Assembly: GCA_021824635.1 (NCBI GenBank) | Contig: JAKAKD010000031.1 | Coordinates: 23,941 to 87,940, forward strand | Reading direction: 5' to 3' | DNA length: 64,000 bases | DNA from: Bacteroidota bacterium | GTDB taxonomy: Bacteria; Bacteroidota; Ignavibacteria; Ignavibacteriales; Melioribacteraceae | Shown: in pieces, positions 1-8,402 of the stretch | Layout of the letters: every line of letters begins with the position of its first letter | How positions within the stretch are numbered: the stretch's first letter is position 1 | Made by a program: the position numbers and the translations under genes | The notes under the pieces: model-generated | What the model was told of the DNA's origin: nothing | Seen by the model: the letters and a program-made list of their open reading frames with translations, nothing else | Database searches by the model: none

Positions 1-1
1 A

Positions 2-949
2 TTGATTCCTCCGGTAAAAAAATCAAATGCCGTTGAAGAAGAAAGCGGAGAAACCGAAGAATTGCGGAATGAAAAAACGCGTGAGTGGATGCGCGAGAAA
101 CTCCGTAACGGTGAAATGGACGATAAACTAATCGAGTTCGATACAACAGCGCCTGCATTTGGAATGCAAGTACTTGGACCGATGGGTATGGATGATATGA
201 CAATGAATCTGCAGGAAATGATGAGCAGCATGATTCCCAAGAAAAAGAAAAAACGCAAAACTCCAATTCGTGAAGCGAGAAAATTAATTGCGCAGGAAGA
301 GGCGGAAAAATTAATTGATATGGAAGCAGTACAGCGCGAGGCTGTTAAACGTGTTCAGGAATCGGGAATTGTATTTATTGATGAGATTGATAAAATTGCC
401 GGCGCAAAAAGCCAGCAAGGGCCGGATGTCTCGCGTGAAGGTGTTCAGCGCGACCTTCTTCCAATTGTAGAAGGATCAACGGTAAATACAAAATACGGTC
501 CCGTAAAAACAGATCACATACTATTTATTGCTTCGGGAGCGTTCCACGTTTCAAAACCAAGCGACTTAATTCCGGAACTTCAAGGAAGATTTCCAATCCG
601 TGTTGAACTGAAAAGTTTGAGTGAAGATGATTTCATAAAAATTCTAACTCTTCCTCAGAATGCCCTGCTTAAACAATATTCCGCGCTGCTTCAAACGGAA
701 GAAGTAAATATTTCATTTAGAGACGACGCTATTAAAGAAATCGCACGCACCGCCGCGGCTGTTAATGATCAAGTGGAAAATATCGGCGCAAGAAGACTGC
801 ATACAATTCTCACAACTTTGCTTGAGGATATTCTCTTTGAAGTTCCGGATAAAATGCCTGAAGGAAAAATTGAAATTACCGGCGAAATGGTAAACTTGAA
901 ATTGGATAAGATTGTTAAGAACAGAGATTTGAGTAAATACATTTTGTAA
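2..949 (+). CDS. hslU: ATP-dependent protease ATPase subunit HslU (5' end cut by window edge)
   Basis: This is the C-terminal two thirds of HslU, the AAA+ unfoldase that feeds proteins into the HslV peptidase in the cytoplasm. The reading frame is open from the first bases, so the N-terminal part with the Walker A loop lies outside the window. The remaining I-domain comes first (Met-rich, then a Lys-rich stretch around residues 80-86). Walker B FIDEID follows at about 125-130, then the HslU signature GVQRDLLPIVEGS. The sensor II arginine region GARRL and the conserved C-terminal tail ending in YIL, which inserts into HslV, are also present. Visible length is 315 codons, against roughly 450 for the family. 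hslV would be expected just upstream. A strong hairpin terminator follows the stop codon. Confidence 0.97.
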   Translation: MIPPVKKSNAVEEESGETEELRNEKTREWMREKLRNGEMDDKLIEFDTTAPAFGMQVLGPMGMDDMTMNLQEMMSSMIPKKKKKRKTPIREARKLIAQEEAEKLIDMEAVQREAVKRVQESGIVFIDEIDKIAGAKSQQGPDVSREGVQRDLLPIVEGSTVNTKYGPVKTDHILFIASGAFHVSKPSDLIPELQGRFPIRVELKSLSEDDFIKILTLPQNALLKQYSALLQTEEVNISFRDDAIKEIARTAAAVNDQVENIGARRLHTILTTLLEDILFEVPDKMPEGKIEITGEMVNLKLDKIVKNRDLSKYIL

Positions 950-956
950 AACTTTA

Positions 957-985
957 GGCGGCTTTCCCAAGCCGCCCATTTTTTT
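957..985. terminator. Rho-independent terminator, bidirectional
   Basis: An 8-bp perfect stem (957-964 with 969-976) closes a TCCC loop and is followed by a T run on the plus strand. It sits 8 bases after the hslU stop. The reverse-strand cytochrome gene ends at 984, so the hairpin may serve both convergent transcripts. Confidence 0.85.
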
Positions 986-1217
986 ATTCGGTTAGATAAG
1001 TCAGAATCATTTTCTTTTCTTCATCATTCAGTTTGGCTCTTTTACCCATCTCTTCCATCGTTGTTTTCCATCCTTGCGCCGTTAATTCTGATTTTGGGTA
1101 GAGACGATGACATCCCGCGCATTTTTCAGAATATAATTTTTCTTCTTTGCTTATAAAATTTTTACTCGCCGAGCACCCAACGATTATAACAAAAATTACA
1201 AGAAGAGTATACTTCAT
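984..1217 (-). CDS. Small monoheme c-type cytochrome lipoprotein
   Basis: A 77-residue protein with a hydrophobic N-terminus ending in a lipobox (VIIVGC, Cys15), so it is probably a membrane-anchored lipoprotein facing the periplasm. A single heme-binding motif CAGCH lies at residues 33-37. Met54, Met57 or Met74 could provide the sixth heme ligand. It resembles the minimal c-type cytochrome domains used in electron transfer, but it is very short. Its start overlaps the end of the upstream outer-membrane-type gene by 4 bases, so the two are translationally coupled and probably form one electron-transfer or membrane module. The specific partner is unknown. Confidence 0.8.
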   Translation of the reverse strand: MKYTLLVIFVIIVGCSASKNFISKEEKLYSEKCAGCHRLYPKSELTAQGWKTTMEEMGKRAKLNDEEKKMILTYLTE

Positions 1218-2020
1218 AATTCAATTCCAAGAATTGTTCTTATCTCATACTTTTCATGTGAAGACAATTCTAAATTGTTATTGGTTGCCGGGCCTCCGCT
1301 CACCTGAGTTAAAAAATTTACGACAAAATAAATTCTGTCTGATCGAAAATTTATTGTCGGTCCGATAAAGCTTGCTTGATTTTCTTCTTTTTCATAAACC
1401 TCTTTAAAATTTCTGTCATTTCTAAATTCAAGACCGATGGAAAAATTTTTATTGAGTTCGTATGCAAGTCCCAGAGTAAGTTCAAAAGCAGACTCTGTCT
1501 CTTTCCCGGCAATATCTCTTTCAATTTCAGAATTAATATTCATCACCGAGATAAATTTTTCAAATCGCTTTGTAAATAATAATTTTGGTTCATATTCAAT
1601 TTTATCGCCACCGTAGCTTAACTCAAAATAAAGTGCTGGATCAATAAAATACTCGCTTGGATTTGTTAAGCGATATCTAAATTCAAAAGATGTTGTTGAG
1701 AGACTCAGTGGTTGAGACGGAATGTTATTTCCCGTAGACTTTACTTCATTAAAATTCAAATACATCGAAGCGGTTAGTCTGTCAGTTACTCCATATTCAA
1801 CCTCCATTCTTGGTTGCCATCTGTAATAGTTCCCCAGACTCTTATCAAAACGCCCCGTCTGCCAAAATTCTAGTTCAAGAGCTTTTGCCGGCAATGTGTA
1901 TGCAGTATAAGACCTAGCAAAAAACTTTGTGTCCGCTTTTATTTGATTTGTAAAAAACAATGAGATAACAACAAGAGTGGTTATAGAAAAATATGATGCA
2001 GTACTATTTACTTTGTTCAT
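1214..2020 (-). CDS. Predicted outer-membrane beta-barrel protein of unknown function
   Basis: A 268-residue protein with an N-terminal hydrophobic segment that looks like a signal peptide (residues 10-29). The rest has alternating hydrophobic and polar residues with many aromatic residues, as in outer-membrane beta barrels (for example the stretches around YRWQPRMEVEYGVTDRL and FEFRYRLTNP). I do not recognise a specific family. It resembles the loosely defined transporter or porin-like barrels found beside cytochromes. The stop overlaps the start of the c-type cytochrome lipoprotein gene (4 bases), so the two are co-transcribed. A 23-bp perfect dyad 28 bases upstream suggests control by a dimeric repressor. 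Confidence 0.6.
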   Translation of the reverse strand: MNKVNSTASYFSITTLVVISLFFTNQIKADTKFFARSYTAYTLPAKALELEFWQTGRFDKSLGNYYRWQPRMEVEYGVTDRLTASMYLNFNEVKSTGNNIPSQPLSLSTTSFEFRYRLTNPSEYFIDPALYFELSYGGDKIEYEPKLLFTKRFEKFISVMNINSEIERDIAGKETESAFELTLGLAYELNKNFSIGLEFRNDRNFKEVYEKEENQASFIGPTINFRSDRIYFVVNFLTQVSGGPATNNNLELSSHEKYEIRTILGIEL

Positions 2021-2047
2021 TTTTGCTCCAATTATGGGGGTTAATTA

Positions 2048-2070
2048 TTATTTAGACCAAATCTAAATAA
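2048..2070. promoter_or_regulatory. Palindromic operator candidate upstream of barrel/cytochrome operon
   Basis: Two perfect 9-bp arms (TTATTTAGA at 2048-2056 and TCTAAATAA at 2062-2070) are separated by CCAAA. The site ends 28 bases upstream of the reverse-strand gene starting at 2020 and lies 161 bases before the divergent MutS-like gene. The shape and the TTTAGA/TCTAAA half-sites resemble operators of dimeric metal-responsive repressors of the DtxR/MntR type. That assignment is inference; the dyad itself is directly visible. Confidence 0.6.
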
Positions 2071-2230
2071 GATTTTATAATAATGCAAGTGTGTTCGTTT
2101 TCATTTTATTGGATGAGAGTATTAAAAAATTATCGAGCTTTTATTTCTATTCTTATAAAAGACTTATTTTATAAATTGCATTGTCAAATCTGTTGCGAAA
2201 TATTTAATAAGAACAAATTGGGATTTATTA

Positions 2231-3862
2231 ATGACATTATTTAGGGCTGAATTTTTTCTCGCCTTCATTTTAATAATTGCAGTTTTTGTAAAAGCTTCGA
2301 TCCATATAAACAAGAAAAGATTGGTTAAAAAGATTAATGGGGGTTGGGGCAAGCTTCCGGAATTTCCCTATGATTTAGAGACATCAAAACTTTATTCCAG
2401 ATTTAATAAGCAAAGAGAAGCTAAAGACTTTTATTCCATAGATGAGGAGACATGGAAAGATCTAGATCTAAATGAATTATTTGAAACAATAAATAGAACA
2501 ATTACTCCTATCGGTTCTCAAATTCTTTATGATATGTTGAAGCATCCCAGAATAAGTTTAGAAGAATTATCCAAACGGGAAAAAATAATTTCTACGTTTT
2601 CAGAAAACATTTCTTTTCGGCAAAATATTCAGCTTGCGCTTTTAGGGTTAGCAAAACTACCGGTAAAATATCTTGCTTATTCTTTATGGCATCCGCTTCC
2701 GGATAAATCTAAATATGCATTCGTATTTTATTTTCTCTCCGCTTTAAGCATTTGGTTGCCGGTATTAGCCGTACTCAATTTTATTCATTGGGGATTTATA
2801 GCACTCATATTTGTTGTTAATATTATCATTTATAATTTGTATGAAAAGAAACTCTCTCAGTTTGTCATTTCATTTAAATATCTGAGCGAGTTGATTGGAA
2901 TAGCCCATAAAATTGCAAATCTATTACCGGCAGAATTTAATTATATAAAAAAAGAGTTGGTGAGCGAACTAAAGCGTGCAAAGTCCATTGGGAAGAAAGT
3001 TTATTCTCTTCAATTTGACGACTCCGCCAATGTATTCGTGGTTTATTACAATATGTATACGCTTTCTTCCATAACTACTTTTTTTACCGCGATCAACAGT
3101 CTTAAGAAAAACATAAACAGTTTGCAGCGTCTTTTCGAAATAGTTGGTTCATTCGATGCACTGATTGCCATCGCTTCTTATAGAAAACAATTTCCGAATT
3201 TTTGTCATCCGGATTTTTCCGATTCGGCTACGTTCCGTGTAAATAAAATTTCCCATCCTCTGGTTACTAATCCGATCCCCAATGATTTTAATTTTGACAC
3301 AAAATGTTTGCTTGTAACGGGATCAAACATGTCGGGCAAGTCAACATTTCTAAAAACACTTGGAGTGAATGCGATTCTTGCTCAATCTTTTAATATGTGC
3401 TTTGCGGAAAAATATGAGGCACCGTTTCTAAAAGTTATCTCTTCGATCGAAAGAAGCGACGATCTGATTAACGGGAAAAGCTATTATATGTCGGAAGTCG
3501 AATCAATTTTAAGAATCATCAATTCTTCAAAGAATCGAAGCGTTCATTTATTTTTAATTGATGAGATATTCCGCGGGACAAATTCAACAGAGAGAACCGC
3601 CGCGTCTATTGAAGTCCTTAAGTACTTGCACAACGATAAAGATTTTGTAATCGTTGCAACACACGATTTACAGCTAACCGACATTCTAAACGCGAGTTAT
3701 CAAAACTTCCACTTTAGAGAAACGATGACGGAAACCGGCTTGCACTTTGATTACAAACTTCATCCGGGTAAATCCAATAGCAAGAATGCTATTGCGTTAT
3801 TAAAATATGTCGGCTACCCAGAATCAATTGTTGATGGCGCAAATAAATTAATAGAAAAATGA
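2231..3862 (+). CDS. Membrane-anchored MutS-family ATPase
   Basis: A 543-residue protein whose C-terminal half is a MutS ATPase domain. Walker A GSNMSGKS is at residues 364-371, Walker B LFLIDEIF has Asp444-Glu445, and the following RGTNSTERTAAS and ATHDLQ segments are typical of MutS. The N-terminal mismatch-recognition and connector domains of MutS are absent. In their place are one hydrophobic segment at residues 5-25 and a pair at about 157-200, so the protein appears to be held in the membrane. The middle (about 90-330) keeps the helical lever/core character. No Smr endonuclease domain is present, so it is not MutS2. Proteins of this design are often labelled simply MutS in the Bacteroidota group. 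A role in mismatch repair is unproven. Confidence 0.85.
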   Translation: MTLFRAEFFLAFILIIAVFVKASIHINKKRLVKKINGGWGKLPEFPYDLETSKLYSRFNKQREAKDFYSIDEETWKDLDLNELFETINRTITPIGSQILYDMLKHPRISLEELSKREKIISTFSENISFRQNIQLALLGLAKLPVKYLAYSLWHPLPDKSKYAFVFYFLSALSIWLPVLAVLNFIHWGFIALIFVVNIIIYNLYEKKLSQFVISFKYLSELIGIAHKIANLLPAEFNYIKKELVSELKRAKSIGKKVYSLQFDDSANVFVVYYNMYTLSSITTFFTAINSLKKNINSLQRLFEIVGSFDALIAIASYRKQFPNFCHPDFSDSATFRVNKISHPLVTNPIPNDFNFDTKCLLVTGSNMSGKSTFLKTLGVNAILAQSFNMCFAEKYEAPFLKVISSIERSDDLINGKSYYMSEVESILRIINSSKNRSVHLFLIDEIFRGTNSTERTAASIEVLKYLHNDKDFVIVATHDLQLTDILNASYQNFHFRETMTETGLHFDYKLHPGKSNSKNAIALLKYVGYPESIVDGANKLIEK

Positions 3863-3933
3863 AATAAGTTTTGTCTTACAGTTAATTATATTTCAAAAGA
3901 ATATTTGATTTTCTAATAACCTTTCGAGAACAA

Positions 3934-4590
3934 TTGAAATCACTAAGAATTTATATAACAATTCTATTCGCATTTTTTGTTGCAGGATGCGCCACAACAG
4001 ACAAGACATTTCAAATAATTAATCTAGGCACCGCCAAAAAGGTAGTTCAAGAATATTATGAATCCGGCGCCTACGACCGCGAATGCTCAAAAATAATTGA
4101 CGCGGCCATTAGTTATCTGAACAAAGTAAAGTTAAACGAGAAATCCGTAGTTGTTTTTGATATTGATGAAACCGCTCTTTCGAATTATCAATACACAAAA
4201 GAGATTGGATTCGGATATATTTATATATCATGGAGCGACTGGCAGAAGAAAGGCATTGCGCCGGCAATCAAAAACACAAAACGGTTCTATGATTATCTTA
4301 TATCAAAAAAAATTCATGTTGTTTTTTTAACCGGGCGAGAAGCCGAAATGCGCGATGTTACCAAAAGAAATCTCGTTGAGCAGGGTTTCACAAAATTTGA
4401 TACGTTGATTGTCCGATCGGAAGCAGAGCGTAATTTATCGGCAGCAGCATTCAAATTACAAAAAAGAAATGAGCTTGTTAAAAATGGTTATGATATTATA
4501 GCATCTGTTGGCGATCAACAAAGCGATTTTGACGGCGGCAATACAGGATATGAAATTAAACTTCCGAACTATCTTTATCTTTTAGACTAA
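3934..4590 (+). CDS. HAD-superfamily acid phosphatase lipoprotein (class B / e(P4) type)
   Basis: A 218-residue protein with an N-terminal hydrophobic segment and lipobox (FFVAGC, Cys19), so it is probably anchored on the outside of the inner membrane or in the outer membrane. The HAD catalytic motif VVFDIDETAL carries the nucleophile Asp76 and the acid/base Asp78. TGRE supplies motif II, Lys residues follow, and GDQQSDFDG supplies the metal-binding acidic motif. This is the layout of non-specific acid phosphatases such as e(P4), which dephosphorylate nucleotides and similar substrates outside the cytoplasm. The start is TTG; no better ATG precedes the signal sequence. The stop lies one base before the next gene start, implying co-transcription with the oxidoreductase. 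Confidence 0.85.
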   Translation: MKSLRIYITILFAFFVAGCATTDKTFQIINLGTAKKVVQEYYESGAYDRECSKIIDAAISYLNKVKLNEKSVVVFDIDETALSNYQYTKEIGFGYIYISWSDWQKKGIAPAIKNTKRFYDYLISKKIHVVFLTGREAEMRDVTKRNLVEQGFTKFDTLIVRSEAERNLSAAAFKLQKRNELVKNGYDIIASVGDQQSDFDGGNTGYEIKLPNYLYLLD

Positions 4591-4591
4591 C

Positions 4592-5565
4592 ATGAAAAAA
4601 ATTAGATGGGGAATCTTGGGATGCGGGGATGTAACGGAAATTAAAAGCGGACCCGGCTTCCAGAAAGCTAACGGCTCGGAATTGGTTGCGGTAATGCGGC
4701 GCAATGGAAATCTTGCAAAAGATTACGCCCTCCGCCATAACGTTCCCAAATGGGGTACGATAATGCCAACGCACTTATTAATGATCCCGAAGTTGATGCA
4801 GTTTACATTGCAACACCGCCGTCATCTCATAAAAAATACACGCTGGATGCAGCCAATGCCGGCAAGCAGGTTTATGTTGAAAAACCAATGGCTCTAAACT
4901 ATTACGAATGTGTTGAAATGGTGAAAACATGTGAAGAGGCAAAGGTTCCCCTTTTTACAGCATACTATAGAAGAGCTTTACCAAGATTTGTAAAAATAAA
5001 ATCTCTAATTGATGACGGCGCAATTGGCGAAATTCGATTTGTAAATATGCAGTTTCGTCAGACTCCCTCCGAAAATGATAAAAACGGAATTTACAATTGG
5101 CGCGTTGACCCTTCCATTGCGGGCTGCGGATACTTTTGTGATCTTGGCTCTCACATGATTGATCTTTTGCAATTTTATCTAGGTCAAATTATTTCCGCCG
5201 AAGGGTATTCTACAAATCAAGGGAAATTTTACAGCGCAGAAGATTTGATAAGTGCTGTTTTCAAATTTGAATCCGGTATTCAGGGAGTTGGCAATTGGTG
5301 CTTTACTTCGGACGATAATTTAGACCAAACAGAAATCGTTGGTTCTAATGGAAAAATCATTTATTCGAACTTTTCTGATTCACCATTTGCGCTAATTAAA
5401 GAAGGAAAAACCGAAGAGATTTATATAAAACATCCGGACCATGTTGCTCAACCCCTAATTCAAAATATTGTTGATGAACTATTGGGATCCGGGAAAAGTC
5501 CCAGCACGGGTACAACCGGCGCATCAACAAGCTGGGTGCTCGATAAAATTCTTGGACGGCTCTAA
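4592..5565 (+). pseudogene. Gfo/Idh/MocA-family oxidoreductase, interrupted by a frameshift
   Basis: The first 54 codons encode the Rossmann start (KKIRWGILGCGDV) through RHNVPKW. The next codons of that frame are nonsense. The family sequence YDNANALINDPEVDAVYIATPP resumes in another frame from 4756, giving an expected product of about 323 residues, normal for the family. The later part carries EKPMALN with the catalytic-type EKP motif, the substrate domain, and the end at 5565. The break falls in the run TGGGG at 4751-4755: two extra bases or one missing base would restore the frame. These enzymes are NAD(P)-dependent dehydrogenases of sugars or related polyols; the substrate cannot be read. 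It could be an assembly error in a working gene or a recent pseudogene. Confidence 0.85.
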
Positions 5566-5732
5566 TTACTAAGAGCGGGCGTTATCAATAAAATCAACCA
5601 TTTACAGGCGTTCCGACTCAAACATTTTTCCCTATCAATTTATTTTATCTTACATTTTAACTATGTTGAATTGTTGTTTATCTCATTCACGGCATTGAAG
5701 ATTCCATTTTAAAAATCTATAGAGGAAAAACG

Positions 5733-6230
5733 ATGGCAACTACACAAGAAAACTTAAAAGTAGCGTTTGCAGGCGAAAGCCAGGCAAATCAAAAATATCG
5801 TGCGTTTGCAAAGAAGGCAGAGAAAGAAGGATTTGCCAACATTGCCAAATTATTCAAAACAGCAGCTGAAGCAGAGAGAATCCACGCAGAAGGACATCTA
5901 AATTCTTTAGAAGGAATTGGTTCTACAATTGAGAATTTAAAAGCCGCTATTGCCGGCGAGACCTATGAGTACACAGAAATGTATCCGCCGATGTATGATC
6001 AAGCGGTTGAAGACGATCACAAAGCTCAACGCATGTTCAAATATGCGCTTGATGCGGAAAGAGTTCACGCTGAATTGTACAAACTGGCTCTCGAAGCGGC
6101 AGAGCAAGGAAAAGATTTAGATGTAAGCGAAATTTATTTATGCCCGGTTTGCGGTCATATTGAATTCGGAAAACCAGAAGCTAATTGCCCGATCTGCGGA
6201 GCGCTTGCATCTAAATATGTGAAAGTATAA
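5733..6230 (+). CDS. Rubrerythrin (diiron peroxidase)
   Basis: A 165-residue rubrerythrin. The N-terminal four-helix ferritin-like domain carries the Glu and ExxH ligand motifs of the diiron site (FAGESQANQKY, AEAERIHAEGH, IAGETYEYTEMY, DAERVHAELY). The C-terminal rubredoxin-like domain has CPVCGH (Cys137, Cys140) and CPICG (Cys152, Cys155). The family reduces hydrogen peroxide in the cytoplasm and protects anaerobes and microaerophiles from oxidative stress. It stands alone with a clear ribosome binding site (GAGGAAAA) before ATG. The 167-bp upstream region shows no obvious PerR- or Fur-type dyad by eye. Confidence 0.95.
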   Translation: MATTQENLKVAFAGESQANQKYRAFAKKAEKEGFANIAKLFKTAAEAERIHAEGHLNSLEGIGSTIENLKAAIAGETYEYTEMYPPMYDQAVEDDHKAQRMFKYALDAERVHAELYKLALEAAEQGKDLDVSEIYLCPVCGHIEFGKPEANCPICGALASKYVKV

Positions 6231-6390
6231 ATACAATCCGATTCATGTTTTCTTACTCTAAATATAAGAACGCTATTATTGTTTTGGTTGCCGCCTTCGT
6301 GTTGGATTTTTTATCCGCGCATATTTCTTTAATAAAATTAGAATAGTTGTCGCTTCCGAATCACTTTTATTTTTTTTCATTTCACTTATT

Positions 6391-6606
6391 TTGCTTTTGG
6401 CTGCGAAGAGAGATAAAGCACATTCACGGAAAACACAACGGTTTGATTTATGGTTGACACTCTTATTTCTTCTCGGCGGAATTCGTTCCGCGCTATGGAC
6501 GATAGATTTTAATATTTATATCGCAAATAGTATTATTTTACTTTTGGGCGTTGTTGCGGGCGCTTATCTAATAAGATGGTGGAATAGAACCGAAACAACT
6601 AATTGA
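6391..6606 (+). CDS. Small hydrophobic membrane protein, start uncertain
   Basis: A 71-residue frame with two likely membrane helices (about residues 22-40 and 42-62) and a TTG start without a convincing ribosome binding site. It is open further upstream, to about 6262. A second frame starting with ATG at 6245 encodes another hydrophobic start (MFSYSKYKNAIIVLVAAFV) and stops at 6344. A single missing base in the AAAA run at 6334-6337 would join the two into a protein of about 120 residues with four helices. I do not recognise a family. It sits between rubrerythrin and the aminotransferase gene on the same strand. Confidence 0.4.
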   Translation: MLLAAKRDKAHSRKTQRFDLWLTLLFLLGGIRSALWTIDFNIYIANSIILLLGVVAGAYLIRWWNRTETTN

Positions 6607-6657
6607 CGTTTCTTTCGGCTTTCATTTTTTCATTAAGAAGTAATTCGTGGAAATTTA

Positions 6658-7893
6658 ATGACTAACACAGAACTAAATCTTGAATTTGTAAGAAAGCAGT
6701 TCCCTGCTCTTTCCGGAGAGTGGACGTTTATGGATAACGCCGGCGGCTCACAGATTTTACAAACTGTTGTTAATAACGTTACCGAATATATGATTCATTC
6801 AAATGTTCAACTCGGTGCTTCTTATAAAGTTTCCCAGATTGCTACAGAGCGTGTTCTCGAAGCTCACAAAATGACTGCTGAATTCATTAACGCGAATGAT
6901 CACTCTGAGGTAATCATCGGTTCTTCAACAACTATGCTGATTAGAATTTTGGCTTTGTGTATTAGCCAAACATTTAAACAAGGCGATGAAATTGTTGTTA
7001 CCAACTGCGATCACGAAGCGAACATTGGCGCATGGGCAGAATTAGAAAAGAAAGGAATGGTTATTAAACAATGGAAAATTAATCAAGATACCTTTCGCAT
7101 GGAACTCGATGATTTGAAAAAGTTGATGACCGAGAGAACAAAATTGGTGGCGGTAACTCACACGTCAAATATATTGGGCACTCTGAATCCGATCAAAGAG
7201 ATTACTCAATTTGTTCATTCATACGGTTCTTTAATTTGTGTTGACGGCGTTGCACACGCGCCGCATAGATTGATTGATGTTCAAGATACGGATGTTGATT
7301 TCTATGCTCTAAGTTTCTATAAAGTTTTTGGACCTCACATTGCAATGCTATACGGAAAGAAAAATTTATTACTTAACATGCCTGGAATGAGTCACTATTT
7401 TATTGAACCGGATAATATTCCTTACAAGTTTCAGCCGGGAAGCCCGAATTATGAACTTAGCTATGGCTTACTTGGATTGAGAGAATATTTCAATGCATTT
7501 GCAAAAGCGCATAATTATAAAGATAAAAGTTTTAGAGAGAATGCCGCGTTTGCTTACAATATAATTGCCGCTCACGAAGAACTTCTAGCCGACCGTTTGC
7601 TGAATTATCTCAACTCCAAACCAAACGTTAAAATTATCGGCGAGTCAAAAGCGGACAGGAGTAAACGCGTACCAACTATTTCGTTCATAGTAAAAGACAG
7701 AACGAGTGATTCCATTACATTAAAAGTTGATGAACATAAAATTGGAATTCGTTACGGAGATTTCTACGCGCGCCGTTTGATTGACGACCTCTCGTTATCA
7801 AAACAAAATGGTGTCGTGCGCGTAAGCTTAGTTCATTACAACTCTTTGGAAGAAGTTGATAACTTGATAAATGTATTCGAACAGATTTTGTAA
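6658..7893 (+). CDS. Class V aminotransferase, cysteine desulfurase-like
   Basis: A 411-residue PLP enzyme of the fold-type I, class V aminotransferase group. Landmarks are FMDNAGGSQ near residue 25, DHEANIGAW, THTSNILGT, the cofactor aspartate in CVDGVAHAPH, and the PLP lysine in SFYKVFGPH (Lys222). It looks more like the VC1184-type desulfurase-like subfamily than like IscS or SufS, because the usual active-site cysteine loop before the C-terminus is not evident. Sulfur transfer is therefore possible but unproven; another PLP-dependent lyase activity would fit as well. It is followed after 54 bases by ppnP on the same strand. Confidence 0.85.
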   Translation: MTNTELNLEFVRKQFPALSGEWTFMDNAGGSQILQTVVNNVTEYMIHSNVQLGASYKVSQIATERVLEAHKMTAEFINANDHSEVIIGSSTTMLIRILALCISQTFKQGDEIVVTNCDHEANIGAWAELEKKGMVIKQWKINQDTFRMELDDLKKLMTERTKLVAVTHTSNILGTLNPIKEITQFVHSYGSLICVDGVAHAPHRLIDVQDTDVDFYALSFYKVFGPHIAMLYGKKNLLLNMPGMSHYFIEPDNIPYKFQPGSPNYELSYGLLGLREYFNAFAKAHNYKDKSFRENAAFAYNIIAAHEELLADRLLNYLNSKPNVKIIGESKADRSKRVPTISFIVKDRTSDSITLKVDEHKIGIRYGDFYARRLIDDLSLSKQNGVVRVSLVHYNSLEEVDNLINVFEQIL

Positions 7894-7947
7894 ATTTTTT
7901 ATTGTTTTACGCTGACTTCAAAACCGTTTTTTAATAAGAGGAAAAGA

Positions 7948-8262
7948 ATGACTGAGTTTAAGAATGTTACAGTTATAAAAAAAGCAAATGTATATTTTGA
8001 CGGTAGGGTTACAAGCCGCACCATTCTCTTTAATGACTGCTCAAGAAAAACACTCGGAATTATGAGTCCCGGAGAGTACGAATTCGGAACGACAGATAAA
8101 GAACTGATGGAAATTCTTGCCGGTGAAATGGATGTTCTTCTTCCGAATAAAAGCGAATGGTTAACAGTAAAAGAAGGGGAATCTTTCGAAGTTCCGGCTC
8201 AATCAAAATTTAGTCTAAAAGTAAAAACAGTTGCGGATTATTGCTGTTCCTATATAAAATAA
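7948..8262 (+). CDS. ppnP: Pyrimidine/purine nucleoside phosphorylase PpnP
   Basis: A 104-residue single-domain cupin of the PpnP (YaiE, formerly DUF1255) family. Recognisable parts are [14 protein letters not shown] near the start, [12 protein letters not shown] in the middle and the ending [24 protein letters not shown]. The length matches the family (about 95-105 residues). PpnP cleaves nucleosides with phosphate to give free base and ribose 1-phosphate in the cytoplasm, with broad base range. A good ribosome binding site (AGAGGAAAAG) precedes ATG. It probably shares a transcript with the aminotransferase gene upstream. Confidence 0.93.
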   Translation: MTEFKNVTVIKKANVYFDGRVTSRTILFNDCSRKTLGIMSPGEYEFGTTDKELMEILAGEMDVLLPNKSEWLTVKEGESFEVPAQSKFSLKVKTVADYCCSYIK

Positions 8263-8402
8263 GCCGAAATGGACTTTATGTTTATCCGAGTATTTAATTA
8301 AAATCATTCCCCGGCACTCTTTCCTTTATTTGCTGCTAAAGCGCATTCCCGCCAAGAATTATTTATATTTACAGTCAATTTTTAGAAAATATCGAGTAAC
8401 AG

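Noticed and set aside
5566..5732. PerR or Fur box before rubrerythrin
   Set aside because: No convincing dyad could be found in the upstream region.
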